Below, in pieces: positions 1 through 10,682 of a stretch of DNA of 64,000 nucleotides (position 1 is the first letter of the stretch; each line of letters opens with the position of its first letter). Below the pieces are notes generated by a model, which had not been told where the DNA came from, made no database searches, and saw only the letters and a list, made by a program, of their open reading frames with translations. The position numbers and the translations under genes were made by a program. Where the stretch lies: contig JANTQA010000036.1 of assembly GCA_027625915.1 (NCBI GenBank), positions 2,103,501 to 2,167,500 on the forward strand, read 5' to 3'. Source of the stretch: Anaeramoeba flamelloides (lineage: Eukaryota > Metamonada > Anaeramoebidae).

Positions 1-99
1 AGTTGTATTAGAAGGAAATACACTCATTAAAAAAGATTTGAATATTTATTAGAAGAAAAAAAATAATTTTAGTAAATATCAAAATTGGAATCATTTTTT

Positions 100-300
100 C
101 ATAGTTTTTTTTTTTTTCTATTTTGCATCCAAAAGTATTTTTTTAATAATTAATTTTTTTTGTTGCAAGATCGATCTTCACTTAGTAAAGAGTGTATTAC
201 AATTTTATTCAAACAATGAGAATAATTCTAGAAAAAATACTATTAATTGAAATTTGAATTTTCTGATATCAATAATTGAAAGTCAAAATTGGCTTTGTTG
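100..300 (+). repeat. dispersed repeat family R3, partial copy
   Basis: The stretch with TTGCAAGATCGATC, a following 'cactTAGTAAA' and 'AATTCTAGAAAAAATACTATT' aligns by eye with copies at about 6540-7080, 13550-14220 and 17220-17790. Only the central part of the family is recognisable here. No coding potential is seen. Confidence 0.5.
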
Positions 301-1319
301 GTTATTTTTTTTATTTATTTATTGGAAAAAAGAAAGAATTAATGAAAAAAATTATCAAAATCTAAAAAAGTGAAAAAAAATTATTAGAATGTTTAAAAAA
401 GTTAATATAACTTCATTAGTAAAACCAAATATAAACTCATATCCACTGTTGTTGGGTTTTCCAGTATTTTATAGAATTAAGAATAATACTTGTTGTTAAT
501 TTTTTCTTTTTTATTTTTGGAAGTTTATTTTACATAAAAATGATTATGAAAAAATTCTTTTTTGATCTAAATTGGTGAATAACTTCATTAACTACCATTT
601 GTAATTTTAAGTCCGTTTTACTAAAAAAATTTGAGATAATTTTGTGAATTCCAAACTTTGCTCTTAAATTTTCTGTTTTTCGAAACTATTAGCTGTAAAA
701 ATATAAAATCATGAAAAAAAATTTTTTACAAGTTTATGTGATTGTTTATTCTATAGAATTATATTTATTATTGCTTTAAAAAAAAAATTGATATCAAATT
801 TTTAATTTTGAAAAACTAATTGAAAATAAAAAGTAAAATAAATTAAAAGAAGAATCAAATAAACTTGAAAGAATAATCAGTTATATAATATACAACTAAA
901 TCAACAAATACAATTAAGATATATGTTTCTATAGTTAAACTATAATTTTTATGAGAACTCAAAAATACTCAATTTAACTTAAAAAATTTAAAATAATAGA
1001 TGAATAAGAAAGAAAAAACCATACTCAAAGGATGGTCCAAAAAACTGTTATTATGTTTTATCTTTCATTTTTTCTTTAATAATTTTGTTTTTTCTTTACT
1101 TAATAGATCTTACTTTATATTTTTAGTAAGGTTCCTTATTAAAAATCTAATTGAACTTTTTTTGTGTTTAACTTTTTTTCACAAACTATAAGATTATGAT
1201 TCCGCCAAAATTTGGGTTGGTACCTAATTATGGAGTAATGTGTTGCAATTTTTTGTTTGGCTTTATGATGATTAAAATAATACAGTCACTGTGATGATAA
1301 TCTGTTGTTCAAACAATAA

Positions 1320-1480
1320 CCAGTTCTTTTTTTCCTTGTTGTTTATTTGGTATATTTAATTCACTATCCAGTGATATTTCTATTTTCAAAAAAATTTTGT
1401 AGGTCAACTCCTTGATATTTTAAGTAAATTTTAAATTTGAATAAAATTTGTTCAAATTTGTTCTCGATATACTTATTTCT
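1320..1480 (+). repeat. dispersed repeat family R4, partial copy
   Basis: It shares 'TTCACT..CAGT..TATTTCTA' and 'CTCCTTGATATTTTAAGTAAATTTTAA' type blocks with 6230-6560 and 57035-57300. It is diverged and has no open frame. Confidence 0.4.
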
Positions 1481-2637
1481 TTAAAATTTTTTGTTTTTTT
1501 GATTGTTAAAAATTTTTCTCTCAAGGGATCAGTCCTCTACAACAACAGGGAAAATTATAAAATGTTTTATTGGTGATATTTTCTACTGAAAAAGTTTGTC
1601 GATGCCTAGTGTCAAGTAATTCTGATCGGATAAGAAAAAAAATAAAAGAAAATTGGTTTAGATAGATCAATGTTTTTTTTGATTTATTCCGAAAAATAAA
1701 TCCTTTAAATTCATTTTATTTCTCATATTATAACAAGTTTTTACAAATTTTATTGGCTATCGCCATTATTATTATACAACAACATATGTTTTTTGTCGGG
1801 AATATTGATAAAAAGATGTTTTTTCTTTTAGAGATAATACTTTTGGTTAAAAAAAAAAAAAAAAAAAAATGATATATTCAACAGATTAAAAAATAATTGT
1901 ATTTTTTTAAGAAGGTTAGTTATTATAATTATTAAATTTTCAAAGTCATTTACAAATTTTAACAAAGAAATTTTGTTTTTATTTTTAAATAAATTTGTTT
2001 TTTCAAAATAAAATTTTCTTGAAGATATTTGGGAATCGCGTAATTTTATCTCCAAAAATTCAAAATAATTATTTTTCATTAAAAATGATTTGAATTTTTA
2101 TAATGATTCTTTTGAATAAGACCAAATCATTTCTTAAAAAAAACTTTTAAAAAAGGAAAATTTTTTTTTCAATTCTTTTTCATTTTTAGAAAACCAGAAA
2201 ACAACTATTTAAAAACTTTGTTAAATAAAAAAAAAAATGTACAATAGAACTCAATTTAATTGAGAAACTTTCAGTAAGCTTTTAGCAAATATTAATTTAG
2301 TAAATTGCTGATATACCACAATTAGTTTTATTGGCTAATATTTGAATTGGAATAAAAATTATTAAAAATAATAACCAAATATAAATTTTTCGATTGTAAT
2401 TAATACTTTTCAACATAAAACGAAAAATATAGAATCCACTATTTTCAAGAATTAACTCAGTTGTTAATAAAAATAATAGGTTGGTTTTTTTTTTTTTTGG
2501 TTTTATATTTGAAATGTGTATATCTTGGATTTCAAAAAAGAGAATCAAATTATTAAATTGTTAAGATGAGATTTTAACTGATCCATTTCATCAGTTGAAA
2601 CACCTATTACAAAAAATTTTTTTTCAGAAGAACTTAA

Positions 2638-3341
2638 GGAACTAGTCTCTATTTTTTTTTTTTTTGAAAAATTTCTAAATAAGGATTCCTTTTCTAGAAA
2701 TATTTTTATTATTAAAAATAAGAAGAGTTTTCAAATCTAAGTAATTGGAAAAAAATCTTCTCCATCGCTATTAAATTTTGGTAAAAACATTTAATATAAA
2801 CCCCATTCCAAAAATTTAGACACACCCAAAATCAAAAATAGGCAAAAAAAAACCCAATTTATTGTATTTTTCCAAACCTAAAATAAAACAATATTTAAGT
2901 AGCCAAGTATTAATATTTTAATAAGTAATCATTTTAACCCAAATAAAAGAAAAAAATATAAAACTCAAAAAAAATAAAAACAGGTTTTTCCAAAATAATG
3001 AAACGAGCTGAACAAAAAATGTATTGGTAAATTTGTTGAAATTTCACCAACAATTGTTGATCGATCAAATGTTAAGATACCATCTACCAATTTTATGTTA
3101 TTTTCAAATTTAACAAACTCAACACTCACTTTCTATCAACCATTGAAAAAAAATTTCCAAATATAAGGAAACAGATTACGTAACTTGCAAAAAGGAAATG
3201 AAAACAAAAGAAAAAAGACAAAAAATGAAATTGTTTGTAAAATCAAAATTCTTTCCAATTTGAATTTAAAGTCCAGTAATGATGTTCTTTCCACTGTTTA
3301 AACTGTGTCCAAATTTTTGGAATCTAGTTTAGATAAGTCCC
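2638..3341 (-). mobile_element. TTAA-flanked MITE (family M2), split by an M1 insertion
   Basis: The element is bounded by TTAA on both sides (2634-2637 and 3342-3345). Its ends are inverted: GGAACTAGTCTCTATT on the left, and 'AAGTCCC' on the right, which is the complement of GGGACTT. The inner sequence matches, in reverse orientation, the ~170-bp copies at 10101-10273 and 59883-60052. The copy is interrupted at an internal TA by the 531-bp M1 element at 2799-3329; without that insert it would be about 170 bp. The TTAA target site resembles piggyBac- or Kolobok-type transposition. No transposase is present, so it is a non-autonomous element. Confidence 0.75.
2799..3329 (+). mobile_element. 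TA-flanked MITE (family M1), nested inside M2
   Basis: The terminal inverted repeats read AACCCCATTCCAAAAATTT on the left and AACTAGATTCCAAAAATTT on the right complement, continuing into GACACA. A TA lies on each side (2797-2798 and 3330-3331), as in Tc1/mariner-type insertions. A second copy with the same orientation and near-equal length lies at 58484-59013. There is no open frame of note. The insertion point is inside an M2 element, so this copy is younger than that M2 copy. Confidence 0.8.
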
Positions 3342-3359
3342 TTAAAAAGATCTCATTTT

Positions 3360-3890
3360 ATTTTTTCAAAAATACTACTCCCTTAGATTTACTCTTTTAT
3401 TTGAGTGAAATTCTTACAATTTGATCCTCTATTTGTAGAATTTCTTTTTTCGTAATAGAACTTGAAGAAATCAATACCATATTTACATATGATTTACTAT
3501 TTATTTTCAAATAAATGGAACAAAATTTTCATTCAGCTTTCCAAAAAAAGATTTTAATAATAATGTTACATTTGGAACTTTTATTTCTTAAAATCAGCTA
3601 AACCATTAATTTCCCTCTGAGAATTGGGACTTTTGATGTTTGATATTAATTATTGAGAGATGTGTTTTTAGGAAAGCTAAATGAAAATTTGGATCTTTTT
3701 ATTTTGCAATTAACAGTATTGTTGGTTTCTTTAATCCGATCATGTGTAGGTCTTCAATAACAAAAAAACATTCCTTTTATTTTGAAACACTTTTTTAAAC
3801 TTTTCGACACGCTTTATTTTGATAACAGTAATTCGAATTTATTTTTTTTTAGAAGCGAATGATTATTATGTGAAAATAGGTATTTCAATC
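3360..3890 (+). repeat. dispersed repeat family R4 copy, interrupted by M4
   Basis: The flanks 3400-3495 ('TTTGATCCTCTATTTGTAGAA') and 3720-3890 ('CTTCAATAACAAAAAAACATTCC', 'TTATTATGTGAAAATAGGTA') align with the contiguous stretch 57220-57460. The ~225 bp between them is the inverted-repeat element at 3495-3720, so this copy carries an insertion that the 57-kb copy lacks. Confidence 0.6.
3495..3720. mobile_element. MITE family M4, copy inside R4
   Basis: The left end holds AAAATTTTCATTCAGCTTTCC. The right end complement holds AAATTTTCATTTAGCTTTCC, giving inverted arms of about 45 bp. ACTATT on the left and AGTATT on the right may be an imperfect target duplication. Related inverted-repeat elements lie at 6708-6885 and 53760-53931. 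There is no coding capacity. Confidence 0.6.
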
Positions 3891-4287
3891 ACTTTGAATT
3901 GAATCTGTTGTAATTGTAATTGTAAGAAATTTATAGAAAAAAAATTGTTTTTTGAAAAATTGAAGAAGAAAAAGAGGTTTTTAGAAATTAACAATTTGAC
4001 TTGTGGTATTGAGACGGCGCGCGAAGGATATTAAAAAAAAAAGATTGAATCATAAAAAAAAAAATGAAAATAGAATGAAAAAAAAACGATTAAAGTATTC
4101 AGTAAATTTATTTGTTAAGATCTTTTAATGAGATTAATTTCTTGTCAAAGAATATTTTTATTTAATCTTTGTGAGACCCAATTTTTATTGGTTTCCTTTA
4201 ACAACAAACCCAAAGTTTGTCTTTAGAGATTTGAAAAGAAAATTGTATTTTGGTTCCTTCAATAAAATAAATTTTTCTAAATTTGAC
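3891..4287. other. 3' flank of eIF5A, no gene seen
   Basis: AT-rich sequence with no recognisable gene. A short G+C spike (GACGGCGCGCGAAGG near 4011-4026) stands out against the surroundings but forms no feature I can name. Confidence 0.5.
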
Positions 4288-4991
4288 TTATTTATCTTCT
4301 CTGCATTGGGTAATTTTGTTTTTTCCCATGGTGGTGGTAACAATAGCGATGAGTGTTTTACCTTCTTCAAATCCGGATTTGAGTTCGTCTCCAATTTTGC
4401 CGTCTGGAATACTAACTTCGAGAGTGTTTCCTTCCATGTCCATGAGTGATGCAAATCCGTCTTGGACATCAACAACATCATATTCGTCCTTTGTTACTTC
4501 TGGTTCTTGCATACTGTGAGTGGCACTTTGAAGTTCTTCGTATTTGTTTCCTGTAAAGATGTCAGTTCCAGTGAAATTGATTTTGGCATGACCATGCTAT
4601 AAAGAGAGAAGTATTAAGAAATTTATTTTTTCAAAGGAATTGTAAGTAAAAAGAAGAAAATTTTAAAAAAAAAAAAAAAAGGAAAATAAAACCAAAAGAA
4701 AAAAATTAAAAATAAAAAATAAAAAAAAAAAAAACAAACTTTTCCTGTTTTGTGAGTTTTCTATTTGAAAGCCATGGTGTTTCAAAAATGTTTTTAAAAA
4801 GGTTTTTTTTAAGAGAAAAAAATAAAAAAAAAAATAAATAAGCAAATTAGTTTAAAGAAAAAAGAAAGAAAAAAAAAAAAAAAAAAAAAAAAGTCATTTA
4901 CCATATCAACAATTTTACAAACGTGTTCTTTGAGGATAATATAACCACCTTTTCTGAAAGCTGATGCTTGTTTTGGTACTGAGCTTGTCAT
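4288..4991 (-). CDS. eIF5A: translation initiation factor 5A (eIF5A)
   Basis: Translation factor that binds the ribosome, rescues stalled peptidyl transfer (notably at proline-rich stretches) and supports termination; it works only after one Lys is turned into hypusine. Three exons: 4902-4991 (30 codons), a 21-nt microexon 4740-4760 and 4288-4596 (stop TAA). All junctions are phase 0 with GT-AG borders; the introns are 141 and 143 nt and contain long poly-T runs on the coding strand. The product has 139 residues, slightly shorter than the ~155 of fungi and animals because the acidic N-terminus is missing. Seen: FRKGGYIILKEHVCKIVDM, then KTHKTGK from the microexon, then HGHAKINFTGTDIFTG, then the OB-fold part (DEYDVVDVQDGFASLMD). 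The hypusine Lys is residue 37, the last codon of the microexon. The start is the first ATG of the conserved frame. Confidence 0.95.
4740..4760 (-). other. 21-nt microexon encoding the eIF5A hypusination loop
   Basis: Read on the minus strand, an acceptor ...TCAAATAG at 4761-4762 is followed by 21 nt encoding KTHKTGK and then a donor GTTTGT. It joins exon 1 (...CKIVDM) and exon 3 (HGHAK...) without shifting the frame and supplies exactly the seven residues that eIF5A family members carry there (STSKTGK in human). If it were skipped, the frame would stay open but the product would lack the hypusine Lys. Confidence 0.88.
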
Positions 4992-6229
4992 TTTAATAAA
5001 GAAGATTTTTTTAGGAAATTAAGAATGGGAAAAAATGAAAATATCAAAATTTATTTCGAAAACATTTATATCAAATTAACATAAAGGAGTATTTGGTAAA
5101 TTTAGTGACTGTTCCAAAGAAACAAATATGTCAAACATTTTTCCGCTTTTAAATCATAGGAAGAATCTTTTCAAAATAGGGATTTTAAATTCTTGATCTT
5201 CGAAAAGTAAATAAACACAAACCTATTTATTGGATTAATCATCTTCAAAAACTTTTTTTCTTTGTAATCGCATAATTTTTATGAGGCGAAATTGAAACCC
5301 AGTTTGTGGAATAGCACAAGTTTTTGTGTTTTGCAAAAACTAAAGTGATTTTTAAAAAGGCAGGAAAGGGAAAAGTGTTTGCCAAGTTTAAAATGTTGGA
5401 GAGTTTTTTTTTTTTAATTAAGGAAGTTGTGGGATTGATCAAAACTACTTCTGTTTTCCGTTCGTTTTTTTTTAATTTGGGAAATAAACTGAAAATTTCA
5501 TTTATTTTTGGCTTATTTCTCAAAGAAAAAAAAAACTAAACATTTACTCAATAAACTAAATTTATTTCAAGTTTTTTATCCGACCAATAATGTTAAAAAA
5601 TTATTTATGGTGGAGACTTTTCTTTTGGAAAATGAAAAAGAAAAATTTTTTAACCAAAGTTATCAAAAAGAAAGAGAAAAGTAGAAAAAAAAAAGTAAAA
5701 ACTGAATACAAAGCGACATTTTTGCACCCAAAGTTTTGAAAGAGTTGGTAGATTCTTTCTTTTCTTATAATTGTGTGGAAATTTCTGGAACATTACCTTA
5801 ATTTATCAATACTGATATTTACCATTTAAGGGATAAGCGCCAACCAAGAAGAATTCCAAAATTAAAGTACGATGTTATTGAAGTTAAATTATACATGTGA
5901 TTTGGAGTTCTAGTGTCTCGAAAAATCAACTTGAATTCAAAATAATACTATTTTGTTGATCTTCATCCATTCAAAAAAGATCCATCTATGAATTAAAAAT
6001 TGATGAAATTTAAAAAGTACTTATAGAAGTGAATTTAGAAAATTACATTAAGAACATAAAGGATTCGAAGTTGGGAAATATATTTCATAAATTTGTATCA
6101 AAGAGTAACTGAATAATCTGAAAACCACCCGTTAAAAATATCAAATAATTAAATCTGAGATTATTTTTAATCACTATTTACACTCCAGCGTTCAAAATAA
6201 TATGTTGCCAGAGACTAAAATCCCTGTTT

Positions 6230-6560
6230 CAAAATATAATCCTTTTTTTTTCTTCTTGCTGTTCCAAGGTAACACCCAATTCACCACCCAATAATATATA
6301 CAAGTTAAAATGAATTTTGATAATAAAATTCTTGATATTTTGAGTAAAATTTAAATTAGGTATGAAAATTAATGAAATTTTTTAAAAAATATTTAGTAAT
6401 TTTCTGAAATTTTTGGTTTTTTTTTGAAGAAAAAAATTATAACAAAAATTTAATCTATTTTTTGAGTAAGAATTTCTAATTTGATCCTTTGCTGTTAGAA
6501 TTACCTTTATTGTAATCGATATTTAAGAATCCAATACGGTGTTTACTTTTTTTTTTTTTT
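6230..6560 (+). repeat. dispersed repeat family R4 copy
   Basis: It aligns by eye with 57035-57300: 'TTCTTCTTGCTGTTCCAAGG', 'CACC', 'ATTCTTGATATTTTGAGTAAA' and a downstream 'TTTGATCCTTTGCTGTTAGAA'. It is non-coding. Confidence 0.55.
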
Positions 6561-7080
6561 TGAACACCTAATTCAGTTGCAAAAAAATTTTTTATTGCAA
6601 GATCAATAGTAACATGGTAAAAAGGTTATATTTTAATGTATTATAAAGTGTGGAAATGAAATTTGATTAAATATATTGATTTATGATGGGATTTTATTCA
6701 ATCTTTAATCATGATATTTTAATAAATAGAAAAAAATTTCCACTTCATTTTTACCCCTTTTCAAATAGATATCAGAAATCCCAGTCTAGTCCGTTTTGAG
6801 ACTTTATTTCTACAGGAAAAGTCTGTAAAATGAAGTGAAAACCATTTCCTATTTATTATTCAAATACCAATAGGAGATCAAAATAACCATTCTTGTTTTT
6901 CTCAATGGCTAACCTAAGAATTCATTTTTTTCAATTTTTAAGAAAATATATTGATTTAGTAGTTTTTTTTTTAGACAGATATCAACAATTCTTTTATGTG
7001 TATTATACTTCTTATTTCTAATTTGTTCCACAAAAGCCAATTATATAAAATAATTGACATTTGAAAACAAAATTGGCACA
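6540..7080 (+). repeat. dispersed repeat family R3 copy
   Basis: The shared blocks are a poly-T lead-in, TTTTATTGCAAGATCAATAG, TCAATTTTTAAGAAAATAT and the near-palindromic tail CCAATTATATAAAATAATTG. The same order is seen at 13550-14220 and 17220-17790. The middle (6708-6885) is an inverted-repeat M4 unit. Confidence 0.6.
6708..6885. mobile_element. MITE family M4 copy inside R3
   Basis: The left arm has AATAAATAGAAAAAAATTTC followed by CACTTCATTTT. The right-arm complement has TAATAAATAGGAAATGG followed by TTTTCACTTCATTTT. The arms are about 45-50 bp. A related half-copy is present at the same place in the R3 copy near 13905. Confidence 0.55.
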
Positions 7081-7569
7081 CTTTGATAGAAACAAACTTT
7101 ATTTAAGTTCAAATACTTATTATTAAGTGATATTGAGTTTCATTCTTTATTGAGTAAAATAACATGTTTTGTTGAATGTTATTGACAAGTTGGGTCATTT
7201 TTTGTGGGCACCTTTGAACTTTAATTATATTTTAATATTTTGAGATTGTATCTTATAATATGTATCTTTTTTGAATTCAAGGGAGTAGTTATATTTTACC
7301 AATTTTTGGAAATAAATAATTTATTCCAAATCAAACCAGTAAAAAATTGTATTCAACTAAACATATAAGTTTCAGAATAAAAAATTAAAATGGAATATAT
7401 ATATATATATAAGGATTAAAAAATTGAAATCAAAAACAGTTGGAAAACTACCCAAGATCAAAATTTAAAAATATTAATTAATTTATTTAAATGAAAAAGT
7501 TGATCGAATTCTACATTCTTATTTATTTGGTTTTATTATTCATTCTTTGGAAAAAAACCTTTATTGGAA

Positions 7570-8520
7570 AAATTTTTAATTAATAAATTACTTCTAATTT
7601 CTAAAGAATTTCAAAAATGAATTAAAAATTCCAATTCAATTTTAGTCGCCTTATTCAACCCTTTTTCAGAAAATAGGATATTTATTAAATTCCTCTTCAT
7701 AAATTAAGATTTATTGGATATATTTTTTGGATTTGATAATTATTTATTTTCCATTAAATTGATGCTTAAAATAATTCTGAATTTTGATTTCGAATTTTTT
7801 CTCAATTTTTCTGTTCTTTGGAGTCGAAAATTTTGTAATTGTTTTTTGATTTCAAGAATTCAACCCCTTCATTTGAATTTTTGAAATAGTATTCTTGAGT
7901 TTATTTTATTTGATTTAAATATTTAAAAAAAAAGATGCCGAGATCACATTTTTAAAAGAGCATTTTGTAAAAAAATATTAAATAGTAATGGGAAGATATT
8001 TTTCAAAGTAAATAATTATTTGGATTCATAAAAATTAAGAAGATAAAGAAAAAAAATCTTTAAAAATAGACTTTGTTTGAATTTTTATTTTATTTTCTGA
8101 TTCCAACAAATTTATTTGGAAAGGTTATCTTTCATGTTTAGTTCTGGAAAAGAAAAGGCATTTACAAAATACACACCTTTCCATATATATATATATATAT
8201 ATATTTGGTTTATTATATGGCAAATTTTAACAATTAGAGGGAAAAAATTCTTGATTCTAAATCTACATTCATAAAATATTTTAATAAAACCTAAAATTTA
8301 ATCACAAAAAAAAAAAAAAAATTTTAAAAAAATACAAAATTAAAGTGTTATAAATATCATAAATTGATCTCTTTTCCCATACTACACCAAAAATTTACAT
8401 AATTTTCTTTTGATTTCAAAGTTTCAATACCATCTAGTGATACCTAGTATACCGTTTTTTTTTTTTTTTTTTACTAATTTTAATAATTGAAAATTTTCAA
8501 ATAACAAGTAAATGTTCGTC
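7570..8520 (+). repeat. dispersed repeat family R1 copy
   Basis: It aligns by eye over most of its length with 50110-51010, which lies in MTHFR intron 3. Shared blocks include TTTGATAATTATTTATTTTC, GAATTCAACCCCTT, TTTTTGAAATAGTATTCTT, AATAGTAATGGG and TTTGGAAAGGTTATCTTT. A shorter copy is at 16700-17210. No conserved open frame was seen. Confidence 0.65.
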
Positions 8521-9632
8521 ACCCCCAAATTAAAAATATGGTAATCTTGAAAAAAATGAAATATATTATTTGAAATTATATATACCAATAAAAAATTATT
8601 TTTTATTTTTTTTTTTAAAAAACTTTACAAAAACAAGTTTTTCTATCTTTTTAAACAGTTAAAATCTTGTAAAAAAAAAAAAAAAAAAAACAATTAAAGG
8701 TTAAAACCAAGATTTAAAATTTCGTGGGTCAAATTATAGCAAAAAATAGATTATATAAATGACAAATCGCTTTAAATTATTATTTAATTGAAAAGTAATA
8801 ATTCTGTAAAAACAATAGCCAAAAATAAACAATTCAATTCTTAAAAAACTTGATAATTTGACACATTTCTTTTTTAAATCTAATTAAAATTTTAAAAGGA
8901 TTTAAATTATATCCATATTTGTTTTTTTTACAAGTATATACATTTATAGACCCCATTAAGTAATGAACCATTCCATCAATTTACCAATGAAAAAATTATA
9001 TTACAATCGAAAGTAAATTATATTAGTACGCTTATATTCCAATGATACCAATGATCAATTATTCATATTATTGGAAATTAAAAGTAATCAATTTTTATAG
9101 GGTAGGATAATGATTAAAATTTTTTATTATTAAAAATATTTTTAGTTATATTTCAAAATAGAAAAAAAAAATCACAATTTTATTTAATCCAGGTATTTAT
9201 AAACCAATAATAAGAACAGGTTGAAGTAAATATTTTTTCAATTTTCTTCATTTCAAAACATAATAAATAATTACTAACATAAAAACACAAACATTGGAAA
9301 TCTTTGTTTCATTTCCCTAAAGTTTAGGTATTTTTTTATATACTTTTCAAAACATCCTATTTGTTGATTAATTATTCTTCCAAAACATGTTTTATACAAC
9401 TAAACACCATTTATAGATAAATTTAATAAAAAAATATTCTTCAACTTCGAAATATCTGAATATTGATTCAATCTTTAATTTTGCCTCGAAAATACATAAG
9501 ATTTCTTTAAAAAATTGGCTGAGCTTTCATTAATATTCCGATCATTTTGAATTGATGTGATCAACTTTTGATACTATTTGACAAATAATATTCTTTGAGG
9601 CATTTCAACAATTAAGGACTACGTTCCCAAAC

Positions 9633-10057
9633 ATGAGGGGGTTGAGTAATTGGGATATTTCACTTTCACTTCTCAAAAAAATTTTCACACATGAGAAATT
9701 GGACAAAAAAACAAAAAAACATTTTTTTTATCATCTTTACATTTTCCTGCAGACATTTTTTCATTTGAAAAACAAAGAAAAGGAAATTGAAAATAACAAA
9801 AAAAATAATTGCGAAAAATGGCTTTTGGGGATTTTCAAGTGCATTTCAAATTTTGGAACATTTCAAACTTGTAAAAGTAAATTTAAAAAAGATGTAGAAC
9901 AGCTCTTGAAAATAGTGTGAGTTCCGAAAGTTGAAATGGAAATTCTAAAATGCTTGAAAACAACAACTTTTATTTTTCAAGGTTTTCCAATTATCCAAAA
10001 GAGAGATTACGATTAGAACTAATTTCCACAGAAGTAAGGAAGAAACTTGTACTCTAG
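9633..10057 (+). CDS. hypothetical protein, two exons
   Basis: I do not recognise this protein. Exon 1 is 9633-9916 and exon 2 is 9982-10057 (stop TAG), joined across a 65-nt intron with a good GTGAGT donor and a TTTTTCAAG acceptor; the split codon is GT+G (Val). The product has 119 residues, is basic and mostly helical in appearance, with a Lys/Asn/Glu linker near residues 48-62 and Cys at four positions. The splice is supported because the second exon reads as normal polar/charged protein (FSNYPKERLRLELISTEVRK). The frame stays open upstream to about 9580 without an ATG, so the N-terminus may be longer or begin in an earlier exon. An M2 element begins 44 bp after the stop. It could also be a fragment of a larger or decayed gene. 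Confidence 0.45.
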
Positions 10058-10100
10058 TATAAGGCTATACCCATAACTTCTATATTTTCCAAAACCTTAA

Positions 10101-10273
10101 GGGACTAATCTCTATTAAATAATTTTACATTAATTTAATAGAGATTTGAGAAAATTTTTTGCCAATTACTTAGATTTCAAAAACCCTGTTTATTTTCAAT
10201 ATTAAACTTATCTCTAGATTAGGAGTCCTTCTTTAGAAATTGGTCACTAAAAAAAATAATAGAGACTAGTTCC
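10101..10273 (+). mobile_element. MITE family M2, 173 bp
   Basis: The inverted ends are GGGACTAATCTCTATTA on the left and GGAACTAGTCTCTATTA on the right complement. It is flanked by TTAA (10097-10100) and TAAA (10274-10277, one change). It is similar throughout to 59883-60052 and, inverted, to 2638-3341. It sits just downstream of the small gene at 9633-10057 and 0.4 kb before the G-alpha gene. Confidence 0.78.
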
Positions 10274-10682
10274 TAAATTAAAATTTGACAATAATCCAAT
10301 TTGACAAAAAAAAAATATAAATAATGACATGAATGTAACTTTTGAAATACTTTTGATTTGAATCCAAATAGATACCAAATTGTTAGTGAACAAAATGTTC
10401 AAATTTGTTGTCTTAAACTAAAATATGACATCGTTTTGAAATTTTTGACTTTATTGAGGTTTTGCAAATTTTTTAATGAAAAACATTTTCCTAAAAGAAG
10501 AATAAGAAAAAATAATTTTCTATTTCTTATTTGATGTTGGAAAATTGAAAAAGAAAAAAGCAGACCAAAAAAAGATCTAAAACCAAAGGGATATTATTCA
10601 AGTGAATATAATTTTTAACTTTTTTGAAATAATTTATTTTTCTTATCTACCCAAAAAAGTTTGTTTTGTTATTCAAAAATTT

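Larger units (their letters stand above)
1..2637. other. gene-free AT-rich region with repeat fragments
   Basis: No convincing gene is visible. The short open frames here are Phe/Lys/Asn-rich and look like chance frames in AT-rich DNA. Two pieces match repeat families seen elsewhere in the window: family R3 near 100-300 and family R4 near 1320-1480. The rest shows nothing I can name. Confidence 0.6.
4992..9632. other. gene-poor intergenic region with several old repeats
   Basis: No gene can be supported. Open frames on both strands at about 5245-5540 are Lys/Phe-rich, overlap each other and match no family I know. Recognisable content is R4 at 6230-6560, R3 at 6540-7080 with an M4 element inside it, and R1 at 7570-8520. 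Short (AT)n runs lie near 7398 and 8174. The stretch 8520-9600 shows nothing I can name. Confidence 0.55.

Noticed and set aside
1828-2548. Minus-strand frames of 83 codons
   Set aside because: Lys/Phe/Asn/Ile composition expected from AT-rich non-coding DNA.
4011-4026. GC spike GACGGCGCGCGAAGG
   Set aside because: A single short patch with no pairing partner or frame; may be chance or a lone regulatory site.
4171-4519. Open frames on the plus strand and in a second minus frame across the eIF5A exon
   Set aside because: They are shadows of the eIF5A coding exon; only the minus frame ending at 4288 carries the family motifs.
5245-5539. Overlapping frames on both strands near 5.3 kb
   Set aside because: No family resemblance, strongly biased composition and no splice partner.
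10602-10682. Upstream ATG that would extend the G-alpha N-terminus by 27 residues
   Set aside because: The added residues are hydrophobic and unlike any G-alpha; MGPKIS fits the usual MG start better, though this is not proven.
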